Origin: Opitutus sp.
Lineage (GTDB): Bacteria; Verrucomicrobiota; Verrucomicrobiia; Opitutales; Opitutaceae
DNA length: 64,000 nucleotides
Assembly: GCA_024707325.1 (NCBI GenBank)
Contig: JANPZY010000004.1
Location: forward strand, 372,001 to 436,000
Reading direction: 5' to 3'
Positions 9,005 to 17,985 of this stretch are shown here, in pieces. A model generated the notes under the pieces. It saw only the letters and a list, made by a program, of their open reading frames with translations. It did not search any database and had not been told where the DNA came from. How positions within the stretch are numbered: position 1 is the stretch's first letter; each line of letters opens with the position of its first letter. The position numbers were made by a program, and so were the translations under genes.

Positions 9005-9539
9005 GGATTCTCCGTTGGAATTGGTCACGAAAACTTATCAGCGTCTCGGCATCAAGCCCGCAGACCGGCTTATGCTCGTGCGCATCGGCACAGCGACGCT
9101 GCAGTTCTACCGCGCGGGTGTGCTGGTCAAAAGCTACGCCATTTCCACGTCCAAGCGTCCGCCGAGCAACGTAAAGAACTCGCTCGGCACGCCGCGCGGA
9201 CTCCACGAGATCGCCGAGCGCATCGGCGCCGGTCAGCCGCCCGGCATGGTCTTCGTCGGCCGACAGCCCACCGGCCAGCACTTCTCCGAACTCCCGAACA
9301 GCGAGCACGAACAAAATCTCATCACCACGCGCATCCTTTGGCTCCGCGGACTCGAGCCCGGCGTGAACCTCGGCGGCAATGTCGATACCTACGAGCGCTA
9401 CGTTTACATCCACGGCACCAATCACGAATCGCGCATCGGCGAACCGCTCAGCGCCGGCTGCGTGCTCATGCGCAACCTCGATATCATCGAGCTCTACGAA
9501 CAGGTCCGCGCTGGCGACCACGTATTGATCGTGGACTGA
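9003..9539 (+). CDS. L,D-transpeptidase (YkuD family)
   Basis: Peptidoglycan cross-linking or lipoprotein-anchoring transpeptidase fold. The 178-residue protein has the signature His-Gly followed by Ser-x-Gly-Cys: HGTNHESRIGEPLSAGCVL, with the nucleophilic cysteine. The early beta-strands RIGTATLQFYRAGVLVKSYA resemble the YkuD core. I see no signal peptide or membrane anchor, so the mature location is unclear. The ATG at 9003 overlaps, on the opposite strand, the asd start codon (9002-9004). An upstream GTG at 8994 is possible. Confidence 0.87.
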   Translation: MDSPLELVTKTYQRLGIKPADRLMLVRIGTATLQFYRAGVLVKSYAISTSKRPPSNVKNSLGTPRGLHEIAERIGAGQPPGMVFVGRQPTGQHFSELPNSEHEQNLITTRILWLRGLEPGVNLGGNVDTYERYVYIHGTNHESRIGEPLSAGCVLMRNLDIIELYEQVRAGDHVLIVD

Positions 9540-9613
9540 AGCGCGCCACGCGACCAACGAACTCGAAGTTTCTTCTCTCCACTCGCGCCGATGCCCTGTA
9601 TGCAGAGCGCTTC

Positions 9614-9923
9614 ATGAGAAAAAACTTTCCCGCTCCAGATTCCCGGTCTGGCCGACGCACGCGTCCTCGAGGGCATCAAGCACGACGTTCGCAAATATCT
9701 GAAACGCGAACGCCGCAAAACACTGCCCGAAGGCTTCACCGCCTGGGAGTTCGATTGCAAAGTCGGCGCGACCGCCGAGTCCGCCGTGAACGTCACCGTG
9801 GAGGAAATCGTCCCTGCGCTCGATCCGATCGCGTCGAGCGGAGCCGAATCCGTTTACGTGGAAATCCTCGCCCGCGCTGGTCAGCGTCCGGCGCGCCCTG
9901 AGGCTCAATCCGAGCCGCAATAA
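9614..9923 (+). pseudogene. DUF6172-like small protein, frameshifted near the start
   Basis: From about 9633 one frame reads LQIPGLADARVLEGIKHDVR and on to KYLKRERRKTLPEGFTAWEF, ending at TAA 9921-9923. This is the pattern I associate with the DUF6172 family of about 100-residue proteins of unknown function. The only suitable ATG, at 9614, is one frame off. The run of six A at 9619-9624 is the likely culprit: with five A the start reads MRKTFPLQIPG, matching the family opening. The stop codon is followed at once by a four-unit 22-base repeat array that fills the whole gap to menD. Confidence 0.7.
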
Positions 9924-10011
9924 GTCCCGACGCAGCCCGCACCTTGTCCCGACCCGGGCCGCACCTTGGCTTGACCCGGTCCGCACTCAGGCGCGACTCA
10001 AGCCGCACTCA
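9924..10011. repeat. 22-base repeat array A (4 units)
   Basis: Exactly four 22-base units fill the space from the base after the DUF6172-like stop codon to the last base of the complementary menD stop codon (10009-10011). Each unit contains two boxes resembling GTSSSSAC (for example GTCCCGAC and the GTCCGCAC-like GGCCGCAC) with three variable bases between. The neighbouring genes converge here. Confidence 0.85.
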
Positions 10012-11733
10012 GTTCAGCCTCGCGGCGACCTGAGCGAAGAGTCGCTTCCGCCACGCGGCGTCGTGTTTGCGATCGGTGCGAACTTCGAGCACACGCACGC
10101 CGCGCGTAAACTCCGCGCGCAGCAGCGTCTCGAAGTGTATCCAATCTTTCACGACAACGTGCTCCACGCGATGCGCCGCGCAGAGCGTCGCGAAATCCAC
10201 CTGCTGCGGCGTGGCGAAAAACTTCTCGAACGGCGGCTCGAATTGCGCGACCGGCAGATGCTCGAAAATTCCGCCGCCCTGGTTGTTGATGAGCACGATC
10301 GTCAGCGCACCGCAGAGCTGCGGCACTGCCAGGAAACCGTTCGAGTCGTGCAGCAGCGCCAGATCGCCGGTGAGCAGGACCGCCGGTTTGTCTGCTGCAT
10401 GCGCGACGCCGAGCGCGGTCGAAAGCGTGCCGTCGATGCCGTTGGCGCCGCGGCTGAAAAACACCTCGATCGCCGGCCCGCCCGCCGCGCGGAAATATTC
10501 GAGATCGCGCACGGGCATGCTGTTGGCCACCACGAGCGGCGTGCCGGTCGGAAGGACACGCGTCAGCAGCCAGCTCGCCTTCGGCTCCACGAGCGCGGTT
10601 TCCTTTTCCAACGCCGACTCGATCGCGCCGCGTGCCGCCTGCTCCCGCGCGCGCCAGGCCGCGAGATAGCTTTCGTCGTGTATCCGTTCTCCGGAGACAG
10701 AAATCGAATCGAGCGGAGCCGTGATCTGACGCGTGCGGCCGTGCAGCGCGTCGCGATTGGCCGCGTGTTGCGACACGAGCAGAATCTCCGCGGCACTCGC
10801 CTCCAGCCAGCCGCGAAGAACCTTGCTGGTCGGCCAACCGCCGATGCACAGCACCGTGCGGGGCGTGAGTTCGCGAGCAGCGTCGGCGTTTCGCAGAATC
10901 ACATCGTAACTCGTGATCGCCTGCGAATCGGCCCGCAGCGGTGAGAGTCCATCCGCAAGCACCGGCCAGCCGAGCGCGTCTGAGAGCTCGCGCACTTTCT
11001 TCACCCACTCCGCCGCATCCTTCGTGGCAGGAAGTGGCCCGGCCACGATAATTCCGCGTGCGGTCGTGGGACGTTGCCAGAGCGTGCTGCGCGTCACGAC
11101 CGGCGTTGGCGCACCGAGATGAGAGAAGAAATCGGCGTCGATCTTACCGGCCAACGCCTTCGCCTGCGCGTCCTCGATCGGTGGCAATGGATCGCGGAAC
11201 GGCGCGTTCAAATGCACCGGACCGGGAACAGGACCGCGTGCACGATCGACTGCGTGTGCGAGCGTCTGGCGCAGATAGCCAAGCAACGAGAGGCTAGCTT
11301 CCGCCACGGCCAGCTCGTGGTAGAAACTCACGTGCGCGCCGAAGAGTTTTTGCTGATCGATCGTCTGCCCCGACGCGCATTCGCGCATCTCCGGCGGGCG
11401 ATCCGCCGTAATCACGATCAACGGCACCCCGGACTCGTGCGCCTCGATAACCGCGGGAAAATAATTCGCTCCTGCGGAACCCGACGTGCAGAGCAGCACC
11501 ACGGGCGTCTCCGTGCACTTCGCGAGACCGAGCGCCAAGAACGCCGCCGAGCGCTCGTCTAGCACTGGGATCGCCTCGATCTCCGGATGACTCGCCAGCG
11601 CGATCGTGAGCGGAGTCGAGCGTGAGCCCGGCGAAATCACCGCGTGGCGCACGCCGCAGCGCGCGAGCGTTTCCGCGGCAACACTGCTCCACAGGGAGTT
11701 CACATTGCGGAAATCGAGAGCGGGCGCGGCCAT
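10009..11733 (-). CDS. menD: 2-succinyl-5-enolpyruvyl-6-hydroxy-3-cyclohexene-1-carboxylate synthase
   Basis: Thiamine-diphosphate enzyme of menaquinone synthesis that joins isochorismate and 2-oxoglutarate. The 574-residue protein has the MenD opening (SLWSSVAAETLARCGVRHAV, ISPGSRSTPL), the Glu of the TPP site in IPVLDERSAAF, the CTSGSAGANYFPAVIEA block and the TPP-binding GDLALLHDSNG followed by NNQGGGIFEHLP. I start at the ATG giving MAAPALDF. It follows the cytochrome gene by eight bases. Its stop codon TGA is embedded in the last unit of repeat array A. Confidence 0.95.
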   Translation of the reverse strand: MAAPALDFRNVNSLWSSVAAETLARCGVRHAVISPGSRSTPLTIALASHPEIEAIPVLDERSAAFLALGLAKCTETPVVLLCTSGSAGANYFPAVIEAHESGVPLIVITADRPPEMRECASGQTIDQQKLFGAHVSFYHELAVAEASLSLLGYLRQTLAHAVDRARGPVPGPVHLNAPFRDPLPPIEDAQAKALAGKIDADFFSHLGAPTPVVTRSTLWQRPTTARGIIVAGPLPATKDAAEWVKKVRELSDALGWPVLADGLSPLRADSQAITSYDVILRNADAARELTPRTVLCIGGWPTSKVLRGWLEASAAEILLVSQHAANRDALHGRTRQITAPLDSISVSGERIHDESYLAAWRAREQAARGAIESALEKETALVEPKASWLLTRVLPTGTPLVVANSMPVRDLEYFRAAGGPAIEVFFSRGANGIDGTLSTALGVAHAADKPAVLLTGDLALLHDSNGFLAVPQLCGALTIVLINNQGGGIFEHLPVAQFEPPFEKFFATPQQVDFATLCAAHRVEHVVVKDWIHFETLLRAEFTRGVRVLEVRTDRKHDAAWRKRLFAQVAARLN

Positions 11734-11741
11734 CGCGAAAG

Positions 11742-12482
11742 TCACGGCGAAACCGGTTCGGTCGGCAAGGTCGCGAGCAAATGCGCCACGAGCGCATCGA
11801 TCTCGTCGCGCTCGAGGAAACCTCCGTGCTCTTTCGCAAAACCCGGCATAAGGGTGCCCGGCGCGCCATCGCTGATCCATTTACGCCAATACTCCGCATC
11901 GCGACGCACGCGTGCGACGTGCAGGTCGGGGACAAACGTCGCGCGATGCGTGTCGTCGGTGTGACAGATCAAGCACGCGGCGGCGAAAAGCTCCTGCCCC
12001 GTCCTGCCGAGCGCAGGCGTAACGTGACACGACGCGCAATCACCCGTCAGCACGACCTGGCGGTCGAGTTGCGCGAGCTGCAGATTCATCTCGCGCTTGG
12101 CCGCGGGTGGCACCGGCACGTTCACGTGAACAACCAACTTCTGCTCGCCCGCGCTGCTGCCGACGTAGATGCGCTTGCTCAGTCCGCCGCGCCGGCTGCG
12201 CACGTCGACGACCGCTTCGAGCTTTTCCGATGCACCCGGCGGAATGACCCAGGGATTCGGATGCGGACGCACGACCGTGCAATGACACGACGTAACGATG
12301 TTGTGGATCTCCACCGGCTGATCCGACGCATTGCGAAAATTGAACGTGACCGTCACCTCGCGCTCGTCCGGCTGCGCGTCGTGCGTGATCTCCATCGTGT
12401 CCCACACGATCGGATGATCGGCCCAAATCGCAGGCAGCAACACCAAGAGAAAACAAGCCAGACCAAGGACGCGGCGCATCAT
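11742..12482 (-). CDS. DUF1573-like domain fused to a c-type cytochrome domain, secreted
   Basis: A 246-residue exported protein. Residues 1-21 form a signal peptide (RRVLGLACFLLVLLPAIWA). Residues about 25-125 resemble the DUF1573 beta-sandwich with the Cys-rich TSCHCT motif. The second half has two haem c sites, CASCH (about 150-154) and CLICH (about 170-174), and a probable Met ligand in GTLMPGF. It is probably periplasmic and could carry electrons linked to the menaquinone pool. It sits between menF and menD, overlapping menF by four bases. No function can be assigned beyond redox. Confidence 0.75.
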   Translation of the reverse strand: MMRRVLGLACFLLVLLPAIWADHPIVWDTMEITHDAQPDEREVTVTFNFRNASDQPVEIHNIVTSCHCTVVRPHPNPWVIPPGASEKLEAVVDVRSRRGGLSKRIYVGSSAGEQKLVVHVNVPVPPAAKREMNLQLAQLDRQVVLTGDCASCHVTPALGRTGQELFAAACLICHTDDTHRATFVPDLHVARVRRDAEYWRKWISDGAPGTLMPGFAKEHGGFLERDEIDALVAHLLATLPTEPVSP

Positions 12483-13891
12483 GTCTGCAATGCCTCCTGC
12501 ATCGCGCGAAATTTCAACTCCGTTTCCGCGAGCTCAGCTTCGGGCGAAGAACCTTCGACGATGCCGGCTCCCGCGAAGAGACGTGCCGAGCTACCTTCGA
12601 CGAGCGCCGAGCGCAGTCCGACAAAGAACTCCCCGCCGCCGCGGGCATTGAGCCAGCCGAGCGCGCCCGCATAGAGTCCGCGCGGAAACCCTTCCAGTTC
12701 GCGAATGCGGCCGATTGCCTGCTCGCGCGGAGAGCCGCCGACCGCGGGCGTCGGATGCAGCCGCGCAACCGCATCGAGCACGCGCACGCCCGCAGGCAGC
12801 GTCGCGCGAATTTCGGTTTGCAGATGCTGCACGTTGGCGAGCTTTCGGAGCGTCGGCACCGAGGCGAATTGCAGATCGAGCCCCAGCGGCGCGAGTCGTC
12901 GGCAGATCGAATCAAGCACGAGCTGATGTTCGTGGCGGTCCTTCTCGCTGCGCAGCAACGCCCCGCCCTCACGCGCGTCCTCGGCGGCGGAAATACCGCG
13001 ACGCGCGGAGCCCGCCAGCGCCTCCGTCTCCAGATTTCCATTGCTCACGCGCACGAGACGCTCCGGCGTCGCACCGATGAAACTGTGGCCGCGTCCGTTC
13101 GCGACGGAGAACGCGTAGCAATCCGGGAAACGCTGGCGCAGGCCATTGAGCATACGCAGCGGATGCAGTTCGCGCGTGGCGCGCACAAGACGTCGGCGCG
13201 CGAGCACGATTTTCCGAAACTCGCCGCGACCGATCGACGCGAGCGCATCGCGCACGGCCTGCGGATAGTCGCCTTCGTCGGCGGTGTGCCACTCGACCGG
13301 CGCATCCTCCGCTGCGGCCGCGACCGGATATTCGAAGCCGCGAAACTTCTCGTGCGCCCGCCAGATCCGCTCCGCCGCGTGCTCGATCGGCGCGTCAGGC
13401 GCGACCAAGACATTCGCGACCGCCGTCGTGCGCGAGCCGGCTCGGGCAACCTGCCAGCGCGGCACAAACACCGTCGCCGCGGGAAACGCTTCGCCGTCTT
13501 CCGTCTGATCGAGAAATGCAAACGCACAGAAGAAATGTGGTCCGCCAAACGGTGCGTTCACGTCGCCGACCGCGATCGTGTCGGCGAGCGTGCGATCCAC
13601 AAAATCCTGCGCGGCCGCGAAGCGATCCGGGCCCGCGACTTCGCAGGCTGTGACGACTTCCGCACCAGCAATCGCACTGTCGAGCGAGGGACGCTCGGCG
13701 TAAAAGTGTTTTTCGCCCGACTCGAAAATCGACTCGAGCACCGCGAGCGGATCGAGCGCGTCGACGGCAATGGAAATGCTCGCGAGCTTCGGGCGGCCAT
13801 CGCGCTTCGCCGCTTGCTGACACTGACCAAGAAACGCCCGCAACGATTCCCGAGTGGCGTTGGCCAGCGGATCGAGCGGGAGGATGGTCAT
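12479..13891 (-). CDS. menF: Isochorismate synthase
   Basis: Converts chorismate to isochorismate, the entry to menaquinone synthesis. The 470-residue protein belongs to the chorismate-binding superfamily: RGEFRKIVLARR, HSFIGATPERLVRV, the ALAGSARRG segment, SEKDRHEHQLV with metal-binding Glu/His, and the HPTPAVGG and GFPRGLYAGALGW blocks. Lack of an anthranilate-synthase context and the linked menD favour MenF over an anthranilate or aminodeoxychorismate synthase. It starts the men segment and lies 94 bases after metG. Confidence 0.93.
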   Translation of the reverse strand: MTILPLDPLANATRESLRAFLGQCQQAAKRDGRPKLASISIAVDALDPLAVLESIFESGEKHFYAERPSLDSAIAGAEVVTACEVAGPDRFAAAQDFVDRTLADTIAVGDVNAPFGGPHFFCAFAFLDQTEDGEAFPAATVFVPRWQVARAGSRTTAVANVLVAPDAPIEHAAERIWRAHEKFRGFEYPVAAAAEDAPVEWHTADEGDYPQAVRDALASIGRGEFRKIVLARRRLVRATRELHPLRMLNGLRQRFPDCYAFSVANGRGHSFIGATPERLVRVSNGNLETEALAGSARRGISAAEDAREGGALLRSEKDRHEHQLVLDSICRRLAPLGLDLQFASVPTLRKLANVQHLQTEIRATLPAGVRVLDAVARLHPTPAVGGSPREQAIGRIRELEGFPRGLYAGALGWLNARGGGEFFVGLRSALVEGSSARLFAGAGIVEGSSPEAELAETELKFRAMQEALQT

Positions 13892-13904
13892 GAGAAAAAA
13901 TCGT

Positions 13905-13977
13905 TCTCGTGCTTCATTCTCTTTCTCGTTCTCGCGCCCGGGCAGCCTCGAGAACGAGAACGATGACGAGAAAGAGA
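13905..13977 (-). terminator. GAACGAGAACG-type hairpin after metG
   Basis: CATTCTCTTTCTCGTTCTCG (about 13914-13933) is nearly the inverse of the downstream stretch that reads CGAGAACGAGAACGATG, around a GC-rich loop. The RNA hairpin lies in the metG-menF gap on the minus strand. It may terminate or merely be a dispersed repeat, and the following T-run is weak. Confidence 0.5.
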
Positions 13978-13985
13978 ACGATGCG

Positions 13986-15554
13986 TTAGCCTTTCTTGGC
14001 GGGAGCGGGTTTCGCTGCGCCCGCCGGCGGCTTCGGCGGTTCGGGACGCGGGAAGAGCACGAGCGACGGCGCGACTTTCGAGCCGGCGAGACGGGCGTCC
14101 CACACGAGCTCGTCGCGCCAGACTTTGCCGGGCGTGTAACCGAGCACGGCGTTGATCTTTTCGGTGGCCGACGGAATGACGTGCTGGATCAATGCGACCG
14201 CGAGACGCAGCGCCTCGGCCATCGTCGCGAGCGACGTGCGCAGCGCTTCCTGATCCGCCGCCTCCGTCGATTTGCCGAGTTTCCACGGCGCCCGCTTTTC
14301 GATGTAGGCGTTGGTCTCGGTGAGGAAGACCATCGCGCGTTCGAGTGCGAGGTGGAACTGGAAGTTCTCGCAGAGCGGGATGAACTCGTCGCGCGTCTTC
14401 GCCCAAAGATCCTGCAGCGATTTTTCCAGCTCGCCCGCCAGTCCGGCTTCCGGCACCGCGCCACCCGCGAAACGCGTCGTCATGTTGAGCGTGCGGTTGA
14501 CGAGGTTGCCGAGGTTGTTCGCGAGTTCGCTGTTGTAACGGACGAGGAATTGCTCGCGGGTGAAATCGCTGTCCTGACCGACATTCATCTCGCGGATCAG
14601 GAAGTAGCGGAACGCATCCGCGCCGAACTCCGTGACGAGGTCGAGCGGGTTGAGCGCGTTGCCGGTGCTCTTCGACATCTTGGCGCCGCGTTGCAGCCAC
14701 CAGCCGTGAGCGACAATGCCCTTGGGCAGCGGAATGTTGGCCGCATGAAGCATGATCGGCCAGTAAACCGCGTGCGGCGGCACGAGGATGTCCTTGCCGA
14801 TCACGTGATACGTCGCAGGCCAGACGCCAGGCAGCTCGGCGACAGCCGAGTAGTAATTGATCAGCGCGTCGAACCACACGTAGGTGACGTAGTCTTCGTC
14901 GAACGGCAGCGGGATGCCCCACTCGAGTCGCTCACGCGGACGCGAGATGCAGAGGTCGTTGAGCGGTTCCTTGAGGAACTCGAGGACCTGCGTCTGGCGA
15001 TATTTCGGGAAAACGAAATCCGGCGTCTTCGTCAGAAACTCGATCAACCAGTCCTGATACTGACGCAGCTTGAAGAAGTAGTTCGTCTCCGTGATCTCGG
15101 TGACGTCGCCGAAAATCTCCGGCCACGAGCCATCGGGATTGCGGTCCTTTTCCTGGAGAAACTGCTCCTGGCGCGTCGAGTAGAAGCCCTTGTATTCGGC
15201 TTTGTAGATGTCGCCCTTTTCGAAGAGCTGCTGGAGCACTTGGCGGACGACCTTCTTGTGACGCTCCTCGGTCGTGCGGATGAAGTCGTCGTTGGAAATA
15301 TTCAATTTCGGCAGCAGTGCGCGAAACTCCTGCGACACCTCATCGCAAAACTGCTGCGGCGGGATGCCGCGTTTGCGCGCGCTCGCCTGGACCTTCTGGC
15401 CGTGTTCGTCGACGCCGGTGAGAAAGTGCACCTGGTCGCCCATCATCCGGCGAAAGCGTGCAATAACGTCCGTCAGCACCTTCTCGTAGGCATGGCCCAG
15501 GTGCGGCGAACCGTTCACGTAATCGATCGCGGTGGTGATGTAGAACGACTTCAT
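13986..15554 (-). CDS. metG: Methionine--tRNA ligase
   Basis: Charges tRNA-Met in the cytoplasm. The 522-residue class I synthetase has the HIGH-type motif in GSPHLGHAYEKV, the KMSKS loop in AKMSKSTGNAL, and the anticodon-binding helical domain after residue 360. There is no C-terminal tRBD dimerisation domain, and the tail is Pro/Ala/Lys-rich (PPAGAAKPAPAKKG). The frame remains open far upstream, but homology starts at the ATG at 15554 (MKSFYITTAID), which I take as the start. It diverges from the sensor kinase gene, with a 90-base gap between. Confidence 0.95.
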   Translation of the reverse strand: MKSFYITTAIDYVNGSPHLGHAYEKVLTDVIARFRRMMGDQVHFLTGVDEHGQKVQASARKRGIPPQQFCDEVSQEFRALLPKLNISNDDFIRTTEERHKKVVRQVLQQLFEKGDIYKAEYKGFYSTRQEQFLQEKDRNPDGSWPEIFGDVTEITETNYFFKLRQYQDWLIEFLTKTPDFVFPKYRQTQVLEFLKEPLNDLCISRPRERLEWGIPLPFDEDYVTYVWFDALINYYSAVAELPGVWPATYHVIGKDILVPPHAVYWPIMLHAANIPLPKGIVAHGWWLQRGAKMSKSTGNALNPLDLVTEFGADAFRYFLIREMNVGQDSDFTREQFLVRYNSELANNLGNLVNRTLNMTTRFAGGAVPEAGLAGELEKSLQDLWAKTRDEFIPLCENFQFHLALERAMVFLTETNAYIEKRAPWKLGKSTEAADQEALRTSLATMAEALRLAVALIQHVIPSATEKINAVLGYTPGKVWRDELVWDARLAGSKVAPSLVLFPRPEPPKPPAGAAKPAPAKKG

Positions 15555-15644
15555 GGATAGGATCGGTGAACGAAAGCGAGCGCCGGGGAAATGTCGAAAG
15601 TTTTGACGCCTCCCCCGCCCGGCCGGCACGCTGCCGTCCGTCGC

Positions 15645-16660
15645 ATGAATCTGCTGTCCCGGCTGCTCGCCCTCGGCCTTTTTCGCGGTGCTGATGCTGC
15701 TCGGCGCCGTGCTCGCACTCCCCGCCAAATCATCGGAGTCCGACGGACCGGCGCCACGCTCCGTCGAGGCCACCCGCCGTCTGGCGCTGCCACTCGCGAT
15801 GACCGCGCTCGCCCTCAGCGCCGGCCTCGTCGTCAGCCTCACATTCCGTCCCCGTCGGCCGAGCGATGAAGAACCCTCCGCGAAACTCCCGCTTGCCCGC
15901 GCCGAGATGGAAGCGCTCTCGCAACTCGCCGAGCGCAACCACCAGCAGGACGCCGCGCTCTCGCGAGCGCACCGACCGGCAGTTCGCCGAGGCCGACGCT
16001 CATCTGAAGCAGCAACTGCTCAATCGCTCGCTCGAGGAAAAAATCCGTCTCGGCCGCGACCTGCACGACAGCATCATCCAATCGATCTACGCCGCCGGCC
16101 TCACGATCGACTCGGCGCAAGCGATGCTCGCCCAGGATCCCGCCGAGGCCACACGCCGCCTCGATCAGTGTCGCCAGAATCTGAATACCACGATTCGCAA
16201 CATCCGCGCTTACATCGCCGGTCTCACGCCCGAGCATTTGCGGCAGGCCGGTTTTGCGCAGGCGTTGCGCGAGGTCTTTGCCGAACTCGGCGAAGCGCGC
16301 GGCGCGGAGCTCGACACGCGGATCGACGATGACGCCGCGGCCCTGCTCTCCGCGGAGCAAACCACCGAAGTTCTCCAGATCGCGCGTGAAGCGATGAGCA
16401 ACAGTTTGCGCCACGGTGGCGCCCGCCATCTCACGGTGCGACTCCACTCCATCGAACACGAAGTCTGCCTTCTCGTGCAGGACGACGGTCAGGGATTCGA
16501 GCCCCACCGCCTCGTCGCGACGGGCCATGGACTTGCCAATATGAAGGCTCGCGCCGCGCGCGCCCGCGGCGACTTGCGCGTCGAGAGCCAGCCGGGCCGC
16601 GGCACTCGCATCGTTTTCACGATGGCTCGTGGCCACTCGGCCGCAGCGCCCGCTTCCTGA
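15645..16660 (+). pseudogene. DegS/NarX-type sensor histidine kinase with two frameshifts
   Basis: A membrane sensor kinase of the HisKA_3 class. Two hydrophobic segments open it (MNLLSRLLALGLF then AVLMLLGAVLALP; ALPLAMTALALSAGLVVSL). A coiled linker follows, then the phosphoacceptor helix LGRDLHDSIIQSIYAAG with its His, and an ATPase domain with NSLRHGG, DDGQGF and GHGLANMKARA. Two +1 shifts break it: in the T5 run at 15679-15683, and at about 15950-15966 between NHQQDAA and RERTDRQF. Restored, it is about 337 residues. No response regulator is adjacent. NarL-type regulators are the usual partners of this class. Confidence 0.75.
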
Positions 16661-16699
16661 TTTGACGCTCACCGTCGCGGACGCATTGTGCCGGCACAC

Positions 16700-17569
16700 A
16701 TGAAAGTGCTACGGGCCAAGAGTGCTGGTTTCTGCTGGGGCGTGGAACGCGCCATCGATATCGCGCGCGATTACGCGAACAAAGGCCACCACCCGGTCTA
16801 CACGGACGGCCCGCTCATTCATAACCGCCAGATGATGGAGAAGCTCTCGGCCGAAGGCATCCGTGAAGTCGGCGATTATCAGAGCAAGGCCGATCTCGAC
16901 GTCGCGCCCGCCGCCGCCGGGCAGAACCCTGTGATGGTCGTCCGCGCCCACGGCATCTCGCCCGAGCGCCGCACTTACCTGAAAAACCTCGGCATGGAGT
17001 TCAAGGACGCCACCTGCCCCGATGTCGGCATCATCGCGGGCAAGATCCGGCTCTACGCTCGCAAGGGATATTCCACGATCATCTTCGGCGACAAAAACCA
17101 TCCCGAAGCGATCGGCCTCATGGGTTACACCGAAGGCCGCGGCCACTGCATCACGAGCAAGGAAGAGATCGACGCGCTTCCGCCGATGGACCGCGTGTGC
17201 ATGGTCTCGCAATCCACGATGTTCATGCACGAGTTTGCCGAACTCTCGGCCTACGCGCGCACCAAGTTTCAAGAAGTGCTCGTCTTCGACACGATCTGCC
17301 AGGCAACGAAAGACCGTCAGACCGACGTCGTGTCGCTCGCGCAGCAAGGCGCCCAAGCCATCGTCGTGATCGGCGGCCACCACTCCGCCAACACGGTGAA
17401 ACTCGCCGCCCTCGCCCGCCTGCAAAATCTTCCGACCTATCACATCGAGACCGCGCGCGAGATTTCCGAAGAAGAGATGAAGAAATATTCCGTCGTCGGC
17501 GTCACCGCCGGCGCCTCCACGCCGGAGTTTCTCATCAGCGAAGTCTGCGCGAAACTGGAGGCGCTCTGA
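16700..17569 (+). CDS. ispH: 4-hydroxy-3-methylbut-2-enyl diphosphate reductase
   Basis: Last step of the MEP pathway, producing IPP and DMAPP from HMBPP with a [4Fe-4S] cluster. The protein has the three conserved cysteines in SAGFCWGVERA, DATCPDV and DTICQATKDRQ, together with the substrate-binding His in VVRAHG and the Ser/Asn cluster near HHSANTVKL and AGASTPEFL. I start at the ATG at 16700; a GTG four codons upstream is also in frame. It converges on rdgB across a gap of nearly 390 bases filled with repeats. Confidence 0.95.
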   Translation: MKVLRAKSAGFCWGVERAIDIARDYANKGHHPVYTDGPLIHNRQMMEKLSAEGIREVGDYQSKADLDVAPAAAGQNPVMVVRAHGISPERRTYLKNLGMEFKDATCPDVGIIAGKIRLYARKGYSTIIFGDKNHPEAIGLMGYTEGRGHCITSKEEIDALPPMDRVCMVSQSTMFMHEFAELSAYARTKFQEVLVFDTICQATKDRQTDVVSLAQQGAQAIVVIGGHHSANTVKLAALARLQNLPTYHIETAREISEEEMKKYSVVGVTAGASTPEFLISEVCAKLEAL

Positions 17570-17630
17570 GCCCACGAGAATCCGTGTCGGATTGTTGTTA
17601 ACCACGGAGGGGCACGGATCGAATGCCCTT

Positions 17631-17726
17631 TGTCATTCTGAGCGCAGCGAAGAATCCACTTGGACTTTCGCAGCTGATAGCCGCAGCGAAGCGCAAACTG
17701 GATTCTTCGCTGCGCTCAGAATGACA
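17631..17726. repeat. REP-like element with perfect 28-bp inverted repeats
   Basis: Bases 17631-17658 are the exact reverse complement of 17699-17726; the arms contain CATTCTGAGCGCAGCG and its inverse. A 40-base GC-rich loop that is itself partly symmetrical separates them. A second copy of the same element lies at 27288-27383. Such elements are common extragenic palindromes in many phyla and can fold in RNA or DNA. Confidence 0.85.
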
Positions 17727-17800
17727 GGATGCTGACGGTTTATCGAACCCGTGTGTTCCGGGGCTAAACGGCGCGGCGGGACGCCTCGCCCTACCTATGG

Positions 17801-17985
17801 CAGATGTGGTCCCGAGTCGTGCCTCGGTCCGTCCCACGTCGCGACAAGGTGCGTCCTCAGTCGCGGCGATGTGCGGACCGGGTCGGGACAAGGTGCGCAC
17901 CGGGTCGAGCCACAGTCCGGCTCGAGTCGTGCCACGGTGCGGATCGAGTCGCGACTAAGTGCGGCTCGATTCGGTGCGGGCCCAG
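17801..17985. repeat. 22-base repeat array B (about 8 units)
   Basis: Seven complete contiguous 22-base units run from 17817 to 17970, with partial units on both sides. The boxes GTCGCGAC, GTCGGGAC, GTGCGGAC and GTGCGCAC alternate at 11-base steps with variable triplets between. The array spans the rdgB stop codon (17955-17957), so the last nine or so rdgB codons lie in repeat sequence. Confidence 0.87.

Noticed and set aside
17631..17726. Inverted repeats as ends of a transposon
   Set aside because: Only about 40 bases lie between the arms and no transposase or target duplication is present; it fits an extragenic palindrome.
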